In this document: positions 23,712 through 36,069 of the stretch, piece after piece
Position numbering within the stretch: position 1 is the stretch's first letter
Layout of the letters: each line of letters begins with the position of its first letter
Position numbers and translations under genes: made by a program
Assembly (NCBI GenBank): GCA_028571685.1
Contig: CM053143.1
Span: 152,390,329 to 152,454,328, forward strand
Source: Heterohyrax brucei
Taxonomy: Eukaryota > Chordata > Mammalia > Hyracoidea > Procaviidae
Direction: 5' to 3'
DNA length: 64,000 bases
The notes under the pieces: model-generated
Databases searched by the model: none
Seen by the model: only the letters and a program-made list of their open reading frames with translations
What the model was told of the DNA's origin: nothing

Positions 23712-26215
23712 ATGACGGCACTAAACACATGCCTATCAATAATTACACTAAATGTATGTGGACCGAATGCTCCAGTAAAGAGACAACGAGCAACATCTTG
23801 GATCAAAAGACACGACCCATCTATATGTTGCTTACAAAAAACTCACCTTAGACTTAAAGATAGGAACAAATTGAAAATTAAAGGATTAAATAATATATAC
23901 CAAGCTAACAATGAACAAAGAAGAGAAGGCATAACAATATTTATCTCAGATAAAACAGATTTTAATGTTAAATCCACCATCGTGGACTGAAAAGTTATTA
24001 CTGAAAAGTTCAATAAACAAGCAGGACTTAACAATATTAAATATTTATACACCCAATATGAGGCCATCTAAATACATCAAAGAAACTGACTACATTGAAA
24101 AATGAGAGAAATCACTCCACAATAATAGTGGGGGACTTCAACACTCCACTCTCAGTATTGGACAGATCTTCTAGAAAAAAAGCTCAATAAAAACACAGAA
24201 GGTCTTATTGCCACAATTAACCAACTAGACCTCAAAGACATACACAGAACTTTCTATCCATCAACAGATAATTACACCTTCTTCTCCAGTGCACATGGAA
24301 TGTTTTCCAGAATAGATCACATGTTGGGACATAAAGCAAATCTCAACAAAATCCAAACCACTGAATTATTACAAAGTATCTCCTCAGACCATAAAGCCAG
24401 ACAAGTCAAAATCAATAAAAGAAAAAACATAGATAGAAAGTGGGACTCACGGAAACTGAACAACATTCTTGCTCAAAAAGCCATGGGTTATACAAGAAAT
24501 CAAGGATGAAATAAAGAAATTTATGGATTCCAACGAGAATGAAAACACTTCCTACCAGAACCTATGTGATACAGCCAAAGGAGTACTCAGAGGTCAATTT
24601 ATCTCTATAGATGCACACATCTGCAAGGAAGAAAGAATCTAAACCAAAGAATTAACCTACAGTTTGAACAAGCAGAAAGAGAGCAACAGAGAAACCTCTC
24701 AAGTACCAGAAGAAAACAGATCATAAAGATTAGAGCAGACTAAACAAATTAGAGAATAGAAGAACAACTGAAAAAATTGGTAAGACCAAAAACTGTTTTT
24801 TTGAAAAAATCAACAAAATTGACAAACCGTTGGCTAAACTCACTAAACAAAAACAGGAAAGGAAACAAATAACCCAAATAAGAAATGAGAGGGGAGATGT
24901 CACAAAAGATCCAACAGAAATCAAAAATATCATAATAGAATACTATGAAAGACTGTACACTAACAGATTAAAAACCTAGAGGAAATAGACAAATTCCTAG
25001 ATTCATATCATCTACCAAAATTGTCACAAGGAGAAGTAAAACAACTTAATAAACCCATGGCAAGGAAGAGATTGAAAAAGCCATCAAAAAACTACCAACC
25101 GAATAGGGTAAAAGACCTAAATATCAAACCTAAAACAATAAAGCTCATCCAAGAAAAAATACGCTCAACAATGGAAGTTTTAATACACAATGCAGACAGA
25201 CTTCAAAATCTGACAAACAAAGCACGATCAACAGAAAATAGATAAATGGGAACTACTGAGACTCAAACACTTTTGCTCATCCAAAGATTTTATCAAAAGA
25301 ATTAAAATACTACCTACAGAATGGGAAAAATATTTGGCAACTATATGTCAGACCAACATCTCATCTCCATAATCTACAATGTACTGCAAAGTATCAACAA
25401 GAAAAGGTTAAATAACCCAATTAAATGATGGGCAAAGGAGATGGACAGACACTTCTCTCAAGGAGATTCAGGAAGACAAAAGACACATACGGAAATGCTG
25501 ATAATCATTACCTATTAAAGAAATTCAAATCAAAACTACAATGAGATATCATCTCACCCAACAAGGTTGGCCATGAGCGAAAAAACACAAAACAACAAAT
25601 GCTGAAGAGGCTGTGGAGAAATTGCAACTCAGCTACACTGCTGGTGGTATTACAAAATGGTACAACCTCTTTGGAAACCAATCTGGCACTTCCTTAAAAA
25701 GCTAGAAGTAGCTATAACATTTGACCCAGTAATCCCACTGCTTAGAATATATCCTGCAGAAGCAAAGGCAGTCACATGAACAGATACATGCTCACAAATG
25801 TTTACAGCAGCACAGTCCACAACCACGAAAAGATGGAATCAACCCAGATATCCAACAACAGATAAACAGATAAATAAGCTATGATATATATACTCAATGG
25901 AACACTATGCAATAATAAAGAACAATGATGATTTTAGGAAGCATCCCATAACCTGGTTTCAACTGGAAGACATTATGTTGAGTGAAATGAGTCAACACAA
26001 CAAGGACAAATATTGTATGAGACCCCTACTATAAGGACTTAAAAACAGGTTCACGTATAGAAGAGAGGACTCTTCAACAGCTGCAAGGGAAGGATGGGTG
26101 GGAGGGAGAGGGTTGGTTACAGATTAGATAGTTGACAGAAATTTGGGTGGGTGAAATCAGTGACAGTACACATTAGAAAATAGCTCAATTTAATAGGACT
26201 TCATCATAACCGAAA
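23712..26215 (+). pseudogene. L1 no. 1 ORF2 (RT core deleted, broken)
   Basis: Endonuclease sequence (LKDRNKLKIKGLNNIYQANN; ATNEQ-type motifs; IDHMLGHKANLNK near 24310) runs to the RT start at about 25090. It then jumps to the C-terminal region (QILPTEW-like near 25310, then GGITKWYNLFGNQSG near 25645). It has multiple stops. Confidence 0.78.
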
Positions 26216-27030
26216 ATTCTTCCAATCTTAACCCAATACTGCAAGGATAGAGTAGCAGGGGCGGGGACCGACGGACCACGCTCTCAGGTGGCATCGAGGC
26301 CAATTGGTATAACTAGCCTATTCCTAAGAGAGTCATCTGCAACCCATATAGGTGAGTGGTGTCTGGGGTCTTAAAAGCTAGCACGCTGCTGTCTGAGGAA
26401 CACCAAATGGTCCCAACTCAGCTGGAACAGATGATCACCAAGGACAACAACCACATGAGGGAAAAAGAGCCCACAAGACAGAAAGACCCACATCAATGGG
26501 TAACTATATCAACATTTGACCAAAAGAACCAGATTGTGCCCAGCGACCACCAATGACAGCCATGATGGGGCTCACAATGTTGAGTCCCAGTGGCAACATG
26601 AAAAAAAAGGGGTGCATCCTAAGAACTCCACTAAAAGACCGCAATTTATGAAGGCCTGGGAGTTCCCTGGGAGCGTGGCCCCTAGACCTAATGCTGTCCG
26701 TGATCATAGATCATTACTGTGGTCAACTCTTCAGGTAGGAATGGAATGGACTTGGAAACACAGAGTGACTTATCATGTGTGCACTTTATGGTTCTATGCA
26801 TCTACAGAATGTCATACTACTGGTTTCCTACCAGAGAGGAGGGGACAGGGCAGAGAGGCGGGGACAGGAGATTTTTAAGAGGATATGAGATGTATAGAAC
26901 AGAAACGCAGAATGTGCTGTCATGGGCAAGGAGAAGAGAGGGAGCTGCAGATAGGAGAGCATGCAAATTTGAATTTTATTGGAAACCTTCACCCAATGAC
27001 AATGAAAAAAAGAAAAAAATTGTCTTATTA

Positions 27031-27410
27031 AAAATATTACGAAGGATTTTAATTATAATATACTCTATAATATAATCTTTAATAAAACACATATAAAATT
27101 TATTAGTATCATTTAATATGTATTATATAATTAAATATCATTATATAAAAATTTCCCATGTGTATATATAATTTATATATATTATGTAGATACGTATCAC
27201 AAAAGTAATAAAATAATTTTCAAATTTCCTGTCTGTGACTGAAATCCATAAGCCAAGAAAGATGGGAAAAAATGGTCTATTATATAATAGTAATTAGTTA
27301 TATAATTTCACCACTCACTGTATTTTTCTTACTTGGCCCCTAGAACTCTAGAAGCTTGAAAGAATTAGGCAAGAAAAGAGATGAGAGAAGAGAAAATTAT
27401 AAAGATGTTA
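27031..27410. other. AT-rich intronic stretch
   Basis: 27055-27240 is very AT-rich (ATATATAATTTATATATATT-type). No gene is seen. Confidence 0.5.
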
Positions 27411-27415
27411 CCATA

Positions 27416-27935
27416 TGTCTTAGTTATCTAATGCTGCTATAACAGAAATACCAAAAGCAAATGCCTTTAACAAAGAGAATTTTTTTTTTTTCTCACAGTC
27501 TACTACGGTAGAAGTCCAAATTTCGGACCTCAGCCACAGGGAAGGCTTTCTGTCTTGGTGGGCTCTGGAAGAAGGTCTTTCTCATCAACCTCCCCTTAGA
27601 CTAGGAGCTTCTCTCCAGGGGTACCTTGGGTCTCCAAGACAAGCCCTACTATCCAAGCTGCTTTCTTGGTGGTATGAGGTCCCCCATCTCTCTGCCTGCT
27701 TTTCTTTTTTATATCTCAAAAGAGAATGACTCAAGATATGTTCTAAGCTTGTAGACTGAATCCTGCCTCATCAACATTAACTCACACCATCCTACCTTAT
27801 TAACATCATAGAGGTAGGATCAACATGGAAAATCACAGTGGATAACAAAACGGTGGACAATCACACAATACTGGGAATCACGACCTAGCCAAACTAATAC
27901 ACATATTTTTGGAAGGCAAAATTCAATCCATGATA
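27416..27935 (-). mobile_element. MaLR/MLT-type solo LTR, 520 bp
   Basis: The plus strand begins TGTCTTAGTTATCTAATGCT and carries TCTCACAGTCTACTACGGTA, the reverse complement of a MaLR LTR 3' part. Perfect 5-bp flanks CCATA (27411-27415 and 27936-27940) form the target-site duplication. Confidence 0.82.
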
Positions 27936-28103
27936 CCATACCTCTAACTTATTGCCAGAATATATCTATCAGAGAAAATACAATCAATGGATTTACTTTT
28001 GTAACAAATACCCAGTTTATATATGAAAGGACACATGATCTCTCTCACACAAGCATATTCTTAGAACCCATCTCCTTATGTCACTCTCAAAAAAAAAAAA
28101 AAA

Positions 28104-28260
28104 AGCAATCTGGTTGCTGTCAAGTTGATTCCAACTCACAGCAACCTTACAGTACACAGGAGAACTGCTCTATACGGTTCCCAAGCAGTGAATGCTGGAT
28201 TTGAACTGAAGTCCTTTTGGTTAGCAACCAAATGCGTAACTACAGCACCACCAGGGCTCT
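28104..28260 (-). repeat. AfroSINE-type SINE with A-rich tail
   Basis: The plus strand has TTGCTGTCAAGTTGATTCCA through AGCACCACCAGGGCTCT. A run of As at 28089-28103 marks its 3' end. Confidence 0.9.
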
Positions 28261-28689
28261 GTGTCACTCTCACTGATACTTAATGTTTGTTTCATATTAA
28301 TGTTTAAATTTTCTATGAGTATCTGGTATGCTTCTCTGATAAAAATCAAAGACTTTGAGGGATAATAAAAATGCTTTCTATGACGTTTCAAAACCTCATG
28401 ATGAAAAAATAAAATAAAACCCACAGTGCATAACACCTAGTAGATATTTCATAGCATTACTGTCTGTGTTGGTCTTCATACCAGAAAACACCAATGATAC
28501 TTGGTTCTCTGGCAATTTATTTTAAACAAATAAAGAAAAACAAAATAGGATACAATGAAAGGTACTTTCTTTTAAAACATGACAGATTTATTTTTACATC
28601 TATTTCAAAGTAATAGATATAAACATTATGATAATTTTTCATAAGCAAAGGTCAGATAAAATATTTCCTTATTAAAAATTTATTTAATT

Positions 28690-30900
28690 AAAATTCTTCT
28701 ATAGGATCTGGCTTTTAATAGTGGATTATCTAATATGACACCAAAAGCAAAAACAAAATAAATGGGTCCTCATGAAAGTCAAAAACTTTTATTTATCAAA
28801 AGATCTTATCAAGAAAGTAAAAAGACAAGCTACTGACAATATCTTTAGAAACCATAAATTTAATAAGAAAATTATAAGCAAATATATATATACATATATA
28901 TATATGATTTTGACAACTTAGCTATGAAAAGGCAACTCAATCAATACGCAAAAAAGACTTAAATAGACATTTCACCAAACAGGAACATTCAAATGGCCAC
29001 CATATACATGAAAGGATGCTGGATGTCATTAGCCATAGGAAGATGCAAACCAAAACCACAACTAGATAGCATTTCAGTCTCACAAGGATGTATAAGATTA
29101 AAAAACAGAAAATAACAAGTGTTAGCCAGGATGTAGGGAAACTGAACACCTGTCCACTGCTGATGGCAATGCAAATGGTACAGCCATTTGGAAAATAGTG
29201 TGGCAGTTCCTAAAAAAACTAAAAATAGACCTACCACGTGACCCAGCAATTCCACTACTAGACGCATGCCCCAAACTTGAAAACAGAGACACATACACCA
29301 CTGTTTACTGCAGCACTATTCACAGCCAAAAGGTGAAAACCACCTAAATTTCCGTGAACAAACAAATGGATAAACAAAATGTGGTGTACATACATCCAAT
29401 GAAATACTATTCAAGCAGAAAAAGAAATAAAGTCTGGAAACATGCTACATCATGAGTGGAGCTTTAAGACATGGTGCTGAGTGAAATAAAATCAATTATA
29501 AAAGGACAAATGTGGTATGACTTCACTTACACAGGACAAGAACAAGCAAATGTATAGTCTAAAGTTTATTAGTAATTACCGGGGGCAGGAAGGACAGGGA
29601 AAAGAGGATTTATTACTTATGGAGCATGTGTTTAGATTTATGGTGATGAAATAACTACACTGATTAAGGATGGAGTTACTCACTCAATTAATGTAACTGT
29701 TGTCAATTAAGTTGTATACCTATAAAAAGTTGTACTGACAAAAGTTGTGTGACTGACAGATATACAACAACAAAAAGAGCAGCTGCTAAGGCTGCTTATG
29801 CAAAACCAAACACCTGACTGGTTTTGTTTTCTTGGATTGGAGGTTTAGGGACATGGTTTCATGGGGTACCTCAGTTAACTGGCTTGATAACACATTTAGT
29901 CTCTCTGTGCTGTCTCCTAGTTTGTTACATAGTGCATGGGGTCTTAAAACCTCACAAGCAGCTGCCCAAGTTACAGATGGTGTCTATTGCCTGGCACAGG
30001 AAAGGAAGGAAAGTCAAGAATAGGAAGAAGAAATGGATATTTTGCCATAAGACCAGATTAGAACCAGACTGTGCCTAGCTACCCTTCCTCCAAGCTGATC
30101 AAAGTTTCCACAGTAGAATTCTGATTAAAAGGGAGACAATGCAGAAGAAAATTTCCAATTCCCATGGAATCCAGATTTTGAGGAGCCATGCAGGCTGGAT
30201 GAACCCCCCAAACTACTGTCATGAGATAATCTTTAAACATTAAATCAAAAATACTCCCTGGATCTGGGGACCACAGTTCTGGGGGACATCTAGGTCAACT
30301 AGCACAACAAAGTTTATTAAGAAAATGTTCTGTACTCCACTTTGATGAGTAACATCTGGGGTCTCAATCTCAAAAGCTTGTGAGCAGCCACATAAGGTGT
30401 ATCAACTGGTCCCAGCCCACCTGGAGCCAAGGTGAATGAAGAACACCAAAGACACAAGGAAAATACTAGCCCAAGAGACAAAAAGGGCCACATTAACCAG
30501 AGACTCCATCAGCCTGAGATCAGAAGAACCAGATGATGCACAGCTCCCACCACCACTGACTGTCCTGACAGGGAACACAGCAGAGTCCCCATGGATTGGA
30601 AATGAGGGGCACAGAACTCAAATTACATAAAATAATACTCATGACGAATATGGTTCTTAGTTCAAGTAGATACATCAGACTAAAATGGGCAGCTCCTGTC
30701 CAGAGGCAGGATGAGAAAGCAGAAGGGGACAGGAGCTGGAAGAATGGACATGGGAAACCAGGAGTGGATAGGAGGAGTGTGCCGTCACATTATTGATGTT
30801 ACCACTAAGGTCACATAACAATATATGTATAAATTTTTGTATGAGAAATTAACTTGTGCTATAAACTTTCACCTCAAACACAATCAAAACATCAAATCAA
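28690..30900 (+). mobile_element. L1 ORF2 C-terminal part and long 3'UTR
   Basis: L1 sequence (CAACTCAATCAATACGC, CCAGCAATTCCACTACTAGA, TCTGGAAACATGCTACATCA) continues into a 3'UTR of about 1.1 kb ending AACTTGTGCTATAAACTTTC. An AT dinucleotide run lies at 28884-28907. It is antisense to N4BP2. Confidence 0.8.
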
Positions 30901-31010
30901 TAAATATACACTGAAATCTTTTTAAAAGCAAATACTGGTTTCAGCTTAACTAGTGAAGAATCTCTGCCTTGAGCACTGTGCTCTTTTAAGAACAACTCTA
31001 TGTAGTCAAA

Positions 31011-31169
31011 AGAAACCCAGGTGGTGTAGTGGTTAAGTGCTACAGCTGCTAACCAAAAGGTCAGCAGTTTGAATCCACCAGGTACTCCTTGGAAACTCTA
31101 TGGGGCAGTTCTACTTTCTCTTGTAGGGTCGCTATGAGTTGACAATGACCTATAGCACTGGGTATTTTG
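31011..31169 (+). repeat. AfroSINE-type SINE
   Basis: The head is AGAAACCCAGGTGGTGTAGT, with a B-box-like CAGCAGTTTGAATCC. A good full-length copy. Confidence 0.93.
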
Positions 31170-31410
31170 TTAATATGGGATCAAATTGACAACAGCAAAT
31201 CCAAAGATTAGATAGGAACTTTAGGGGCCCAGGGAGTTTAAATTAATGGGGGGAACAACTCAGAAGGCTGAGAATTGTTGCATGTAATTAGTGTCACTAA
31301 ATTGTTGGTGTAGAAATTATTAAACTGGTGTATGTACTGCTGTGCATACTCTCAGTAACAAAAAATATTTTTTTAAGGGAAACTAACTATACTGATTTAA
31401 AAAAAAAAAA

Positions 31411-31549
31411 CAGTGCCGTTGAGTCAATTCCAACTCATAGTGACTCTAGAGGTCAGAGTAGAACTGCCCCATACAGTTTCTAAGGAGTACCTGGCAGATT
31501 CAAACTGCTGACAGATGTAGCACTTAACCACTACACCACCAGGGTTTCC
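31411..31549 (-). repeat. AfroSINE-type SINE
   Basis: The plus strand has CAGTGCCGTTGAGTCAATTC through CACCACCAGGGTTTCC, preceded by 12 As (tail). It lacks about 15 bp around the CTTTTGGTTAGC block. Confidence 0.92.
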
Positions 31550-32081
31550 TAATTATACTGATAGGAAATAAAAATTACGAGTTTGTCATAAGAAAATTCA
31601 CCCAATCTTAGTTACATTTACTCTCTTCAAAGTATAACACACAGTAACAGCAAAATTATTTCCTTTGGTAACAAATTAGTACATTTTATTAAAGCTAAAT
31701 AAAAAGTAATTTTAATAAAAGGGAGTTTTAAACTCCAGAGTCTTAAGAGGAGACAAATCAAAATGCTACTGTTACTATGACATCTCTTAGTAACTATGGT
31801 CCCTTAAGGTCCTCAGATAATCTAAGGAGAATAACATAAAGGCTTATTCTGGCTCAAAAATCTTAAAAGATTTTCATCAGTATTGTGATTCCTGCCTACA
31901 TTTGGTAAACAAGGCTAAGAACATCTCCAGCCTAACTCAGTTATATTTTGGCCAAGGTTTACTCAAAAAACTCACAAAACCTCCCATTCCATTTGAAACA
32001 TTTTCCAATTATCTCCCACTCTGAGCAAGCACAGCTCCTTCCCATCACCTCCCCCACACATAATGATTCATAAAATCAAAC
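31550..32081. other. Intronic stretch, nothing recognised
   Basis: No exon or named repeat is seen between two SINEs. Confidence 0.5.
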
Positions 32082-32237
32082 GAAACCCACTGCCATCAAG
32101 TCGATGCCAACTCATAGCAACACTGTATGACAAAGTAGAACTGTCCCTTAGAGCTTTCAAGAAATGCCTGGCAGATCTGAACTGCCGACTCTCCGGTTAG
32201 CAAACATAGCACTTGACCACTATGCCACCAGGGTTCC
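32082..32237 (-). repeat. AfroSINE-type SINE
   Basis: The plus strand has GAAACCCACTGCCATCAAGT through TATGCCACCAGGGTTCC. Confidence 0.92.
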
Positions 32238-32544
32238 AAGGGATCCACAGTGCCTGGCAAATTGCAGGAGCTTTATAATCAGGGGAGAGAATCTTCTCCC
32301 AGTTTGGCCTCGAAGATCTCATCACCTTATAACATAATGCATCTATGTAAGTTTTCTGGGTTGATGCAGATATCAGTAGTATATATCATTTGGCTGCTGA
32401 CCCATGTATACAACTAACAGATCAGACAAACAACAAAATTACATAAGTAAGTCCTATGTATCAACTAGGTGATGGTGAGCATTCACAAACAAAAGGCAGC
32501 ACAGTTACCCCTGAGTGATTCTATTAACAGTTAAGAACAGTAGA

Positions 32545-33200
32545 ACAACAAAAGTCTATTACAAATCAAAATGCTGATACAACAGTAATAAACAAAAGTC
32601 AGCTCTAACTCTACATGTTTGCTATGAATTCAGCAAAAATGGAACTAAGGAAACATTTCTATTTACAATAGCATCAAAAATAATAAAATATTTAAGAATA
32701 AACAAAACAAGCACAAACCTTATACCTCCCAAACTACAAAACATTATTGAAAGAAACTAAAGAAAATCTAAATAAATAAAAAGAGATACCATGTTCATGG
32801 ATTGGAAGACTTAATGTTGTTCAGATGGCAACACTTCCCAAACTGATCTAAAAATTCAATGTGATCTCCATGAACAACTCAGCAGGCTTCTTTGCAGAAA
32901 TTGAGAAGGTGACCCTAAAATTCTTACAGAAATGTAAGGGGCCAAGAACAGCAAAAACAATTTTGAAAGAGAACAAAGTTGGAGGACTCATACTTCTTGA
33001 TTTAAAAAATGTGAAATCAGTGGGCACAGCTTAAGGGATACTGAGTTTCTGTTATCGATGATGAACACATCTGGAAAAAGTAGTGTGGTCGTGGTTTCAC
33101 ATCACGGTCAATGTAATTAATGTCAGTGAATCGTACATGTAAAAATGACTGAAATGATAAATGTTTTGTTATACATAATTTACCACAACAGAAAAAATAA
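32545..33200 (+). mobile_element. L1 ORF2 fragment and 3' tail
   Basis: L1 sequence (CATGTTCATGGATTGGAAGA; TTTGCAGAAATTGAGAAGG) jumps near 33020 to a 3'-end segment (CTTAAGGGATACTGAGTTTC), so it is internally deleted. Confidence 0.75.
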
Positions 33201-33352
33201 GACAACGAAGCCCAACCTTCTTAAGAGGGCCGTATCTCAGCAAACATTATAACATTAAGAATACTTCCATATAAACTTTGTACAGTTATTTTCTATAGAC
33301 TAAAATACATTACCAGACAGGCATTGATATAACTGATACCCTTTCTGCTTTA

Positions 33353-33511
33353 AGAAACCCTAGTGGTTTAGTGGTTAAGTGCTACATCTGCTAACCAAAG
33401 GTCAGCAGTTCAAATTGGCCAGGCACTCCTTGGAAACTATATGGAGCAGTTCTACTCTGTCCTATAGGTCACCGTGAGTCAGAATCAACTCAACAGCAAT
33501 GGATTTTAAGG
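33353..33511 (+). repeat. AfroSINE-type SINE
   Basis: The head is AGAAACCCTAGTGGTTTAGT and the tail GTGAGTCAGAATCAACTCAA. Confidence 0.93.
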
Positions 33512-33670
33512 TTTGCTCTGCTTAGACCAACCTTATCACATCCTACAATATTCCTCATTCAAAATTTTTTTCTTGGGCTACATATAGCAGCGTTAGTCTA
33601 TAACTGGATTAAATATTCTGCCATGAGTATCAGCAACTACAGACATATTAATTATCTGGACTCATAAGTA

Positions 33671-33884
33671 AAAACCAAAACCTAAACCAGACTTACTCCC
33701 ATCAAGTCAATTCCAACTCATAGCAAGCCTGTAGAACAGAGCAGAACTGCACCACAAGGTTTCTAAGGTTGTAATCTTTACAAAAGCAGACTGCCACGGC
33801 TTTCTCCCACTGAGCAGGCGGTGGGCTGAAGCCCTAATCCTGCAGTTAGCAGCCCAGCACTTGACTACCACACCAGCAGGGCTC
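33671..33884 (-). repeat. AfroSINE-type SINE, long variant
   Basis: Same tail and head as the short SINE, but with an extra central block: TTTCTAAGGTTGTAATCTTT, AAAGCAGACTGCCACGGCTT. About 210 bp. Confidence 0.88.
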
Positions 33885-34721
33885 TTTTATCAGGTATGTA
33901 CATCAAAGTAACAGCTAAGGTCAAGTAAATCATTCCCATGAGACAGGAATACAAAAAAAAAGGCAAGGAAAAAAATTGCACTGCTGCATCTACTTACGCC
34001 GTATATTTAGTCAATATACTTTAATAAGCATATTATTATATACAACATAAATTAAACAAATGTATATTTACTACTATAGGATATTTCAGTTGCAATTCTA
34101 TACTGAAACTGCATTTTGGTATTCACAAAACAACATACTTTTCAATATCATTAGAGACAGATTTTAAAATAAAAGCAAACACATTGATACACAAAACCAG
34201 AAAATTAACACCCAGCAATCTTGCTTCTCTCAGAAAAGTCTCGTCTTCAGTACATCTACCTCTACAAGAATTAAACCTGTCAGGCCTACACCCTCAATTT
34301 TACATTTGTTAGTAACTGCATATCCTCATTATAAGATGTATCATTCAAGGGAATAAAAGAAACCAAAAAAATCAAATCCACCAAAACAATTTCTGCCTAC
34401 AGCATTTATACCTTAAAGGGTGTATTATCACCCCACTGCTATTCAAGTAAGCCTTATACTCTAATATGTAGAGGTTACACAGTAAGATGGAAAAATTCAC
34501 TTGTTCCCATGCATAAAATAAAAATATAATCAAGTCTAAAATTATTTTGAGTAAATATGTATTTTAAACCAAACATATATAGTATTTATCAGTTATTAAG
34601 TTTCCAATCTAGTCAAAAGAGTAAGAAATAATCATTAAACTATCTCAATGAGCCTATTCTATTTTTATATATAATTATTTTGCATTATATTAAAAAAAAA
34701 AAAAAACAAGTAACTCCATAC

Positions 34722-34860
34722 CTTTTTCTCTTTAGGCTTCTGTCCAGTTTGAGAGGAGACAGTCTCAGTCTGGGGAGCACACTCTTGTGCTACAACAGTT
34801 TTCACAGGGTCTCCTTCAAGAACACAGTTTAGAAACTGCACTGTTTGTTCTAAACAATAG
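34722..34860 (-). CDS. N4BP2: N4BP2 exon, second half of CUE-like segment and linker
   Basis: This is a 139-nt exon with acceptor TTCTGCAG and donor GTATGG. One base completes Asn; it ends in phase 0 with a Lys-rich KPKEKK tail. It encodes YCLEQTVQFLNCVLEGD, which completes the CUE-like helix bundle, then a Gln/Thr/Ser-rich linker. On the minus strand the intron has a T-rich run (16 As on the plus strand, 34691-34706) starting about 16 nt after the donor. Confidence 0.93.
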
Positions 34861-35715
34861 CTGCAGAAAGTTTAAGTAGAAAAATAATGTCAATAATGAA
34901 AATAAATGTTACACATAAACACTAACATAAACAATCCTGTAAGCATTTTACATGAATGTGAAAAACTAGGTCACTTTTTAAGTTGTCAACACTGAAATTA
35001 AATACTCATTGTGTACTTCATGCAGACTATCAACAACAGATCTTTCTTTCATCGTATGACACTCTTACAGTCTTTTGCTAGAGTCACGCATGGCTGGTTT
35101 CTTTCAAACACCAAAAATAGAAAAGATGCCATTAAGTTGACACCTAGACTATGTCAAACTCCGCTTTTCACTTATACCATGGGGTTCTACACAAAGACAT
35201 TCTAAGTATGACACAAAAGGGGAAGACAAAACCCCTATCCTACCACTCATATCCATACTAACCAGACCTGTTTTCATGGAAGCTGTATGATGTCTAACAT
35301 AAAATTCTACAAATTGAAAAACACTGGAAACATTCATTTTCCAGTATCTGAAGTAACCCATTCCAAAACAAATTATTTGATTTTATACTATTACTCATTA
35401 TTTCATCCTATTTATGCCCCTGACCACTCTCAGATAATAAGGGTCTGATCCTATGGGGCTATTTGAGAAATGCCCTATCGGTACATTATTTTGTTATTTC
35501 TCAATTTACTAAAGACAACTCTTAAAGAGGAATGATTTGGGTCTACCAGTTCTACTTTAGTCCTCTCATCTTGCTACCCCAGGTATGCTCACCACAGAAG
35601 GAGCCAGAAACTACCACAATTATCTGTGTCCTTTCTTGGATTAAAACCAGTCAGACTGCCTATTACTAGGGAAAGGCTCCAAAATTTGTATTTGAGAGGT
35701 ACTGCTCTGGTAGAC
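34861..35715. other. Intron upstream of the 34.8-kb exon
   Basis: No exon or named repeat is recognised. Confidence 0.5.
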
Positions 35716-35848
35716 TGGAAACCCTGGTAGTATAGCTATGGCAGCAGTTTGAAACCACAAGTCATTTCTTACAAACCCTACATGGCAGTGGTTCTACTCT
35801 GTCCTATAGCGTCACTACAAGTTGGGTGTGGTTTTTTTGTTTGTTTTT
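35716..35848 (+). repeat. AfroSINE-type SINE, degraded
   Basis: The head is GGAAACCCTGGTAGTATAGC and the tail ACTCTGTCCTATAGCGTCAC. The middle is partly deleted. Confidence 0.82.
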
Positions 35849-36069
35849 GCTCTGGTAAATCAGACCTCAGGCACAGGATGCAGTAACTGAGCCTGTTCTT
35901 CTTACTAGGATGAAGCTGAAGTTACAGCCATAGGTGAAAGAATCATCTAGCTACTGGCCAGGAAACAGGCAATCAATTACCCTGGAGGGGCCTAAACAGC
36001 CAATCACTTCTGGCTAGCCCCAGAAAGGACTAACTCAGCTCCTCACCTTGCCTGAGGTACAACTCTGCC

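Larger units (their letters stand above)
16266..27014 (+). mobile_element. L1 no. 1, near full length, split by L1 no. 2
   Basis: The 5' end (GGGACAGAGTCAAGATGGCA) and the poly-A end are flanked by a 16-bp target-site duplication, AAAAATTGACTTATTA at 16250-16265 and AAAAATTGTCTTATTA at 27015-27030. The 5'UTR is about 1.08 kb. ORF1 starts at 17342 (MAPENSQKKESKNFPDEEAF) and carries a stop at 17602. L1 no. 2 interrupts ORF1 at about 17736. ORF1 resumes after 22756 (TTAATTGGAGTTCCTGAACA). ORF2 starts at 23712-23714 (MTALNTCLSIITLNVCGPNA). The RT core is deleted near 25095, and the C-terminal region and 3'UTR follow. It is dead, and antisense to N4BP2. Confidence 0.9.

Noticed and set aside
31011..31090. 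tRNA gene candidates (A-box and B-box-like sequence)
   Set aside because: They are heads of SINE copies; the same sequence recurs more than 20 times with a fixed SINE body, and no complete cloverleaf was evident.
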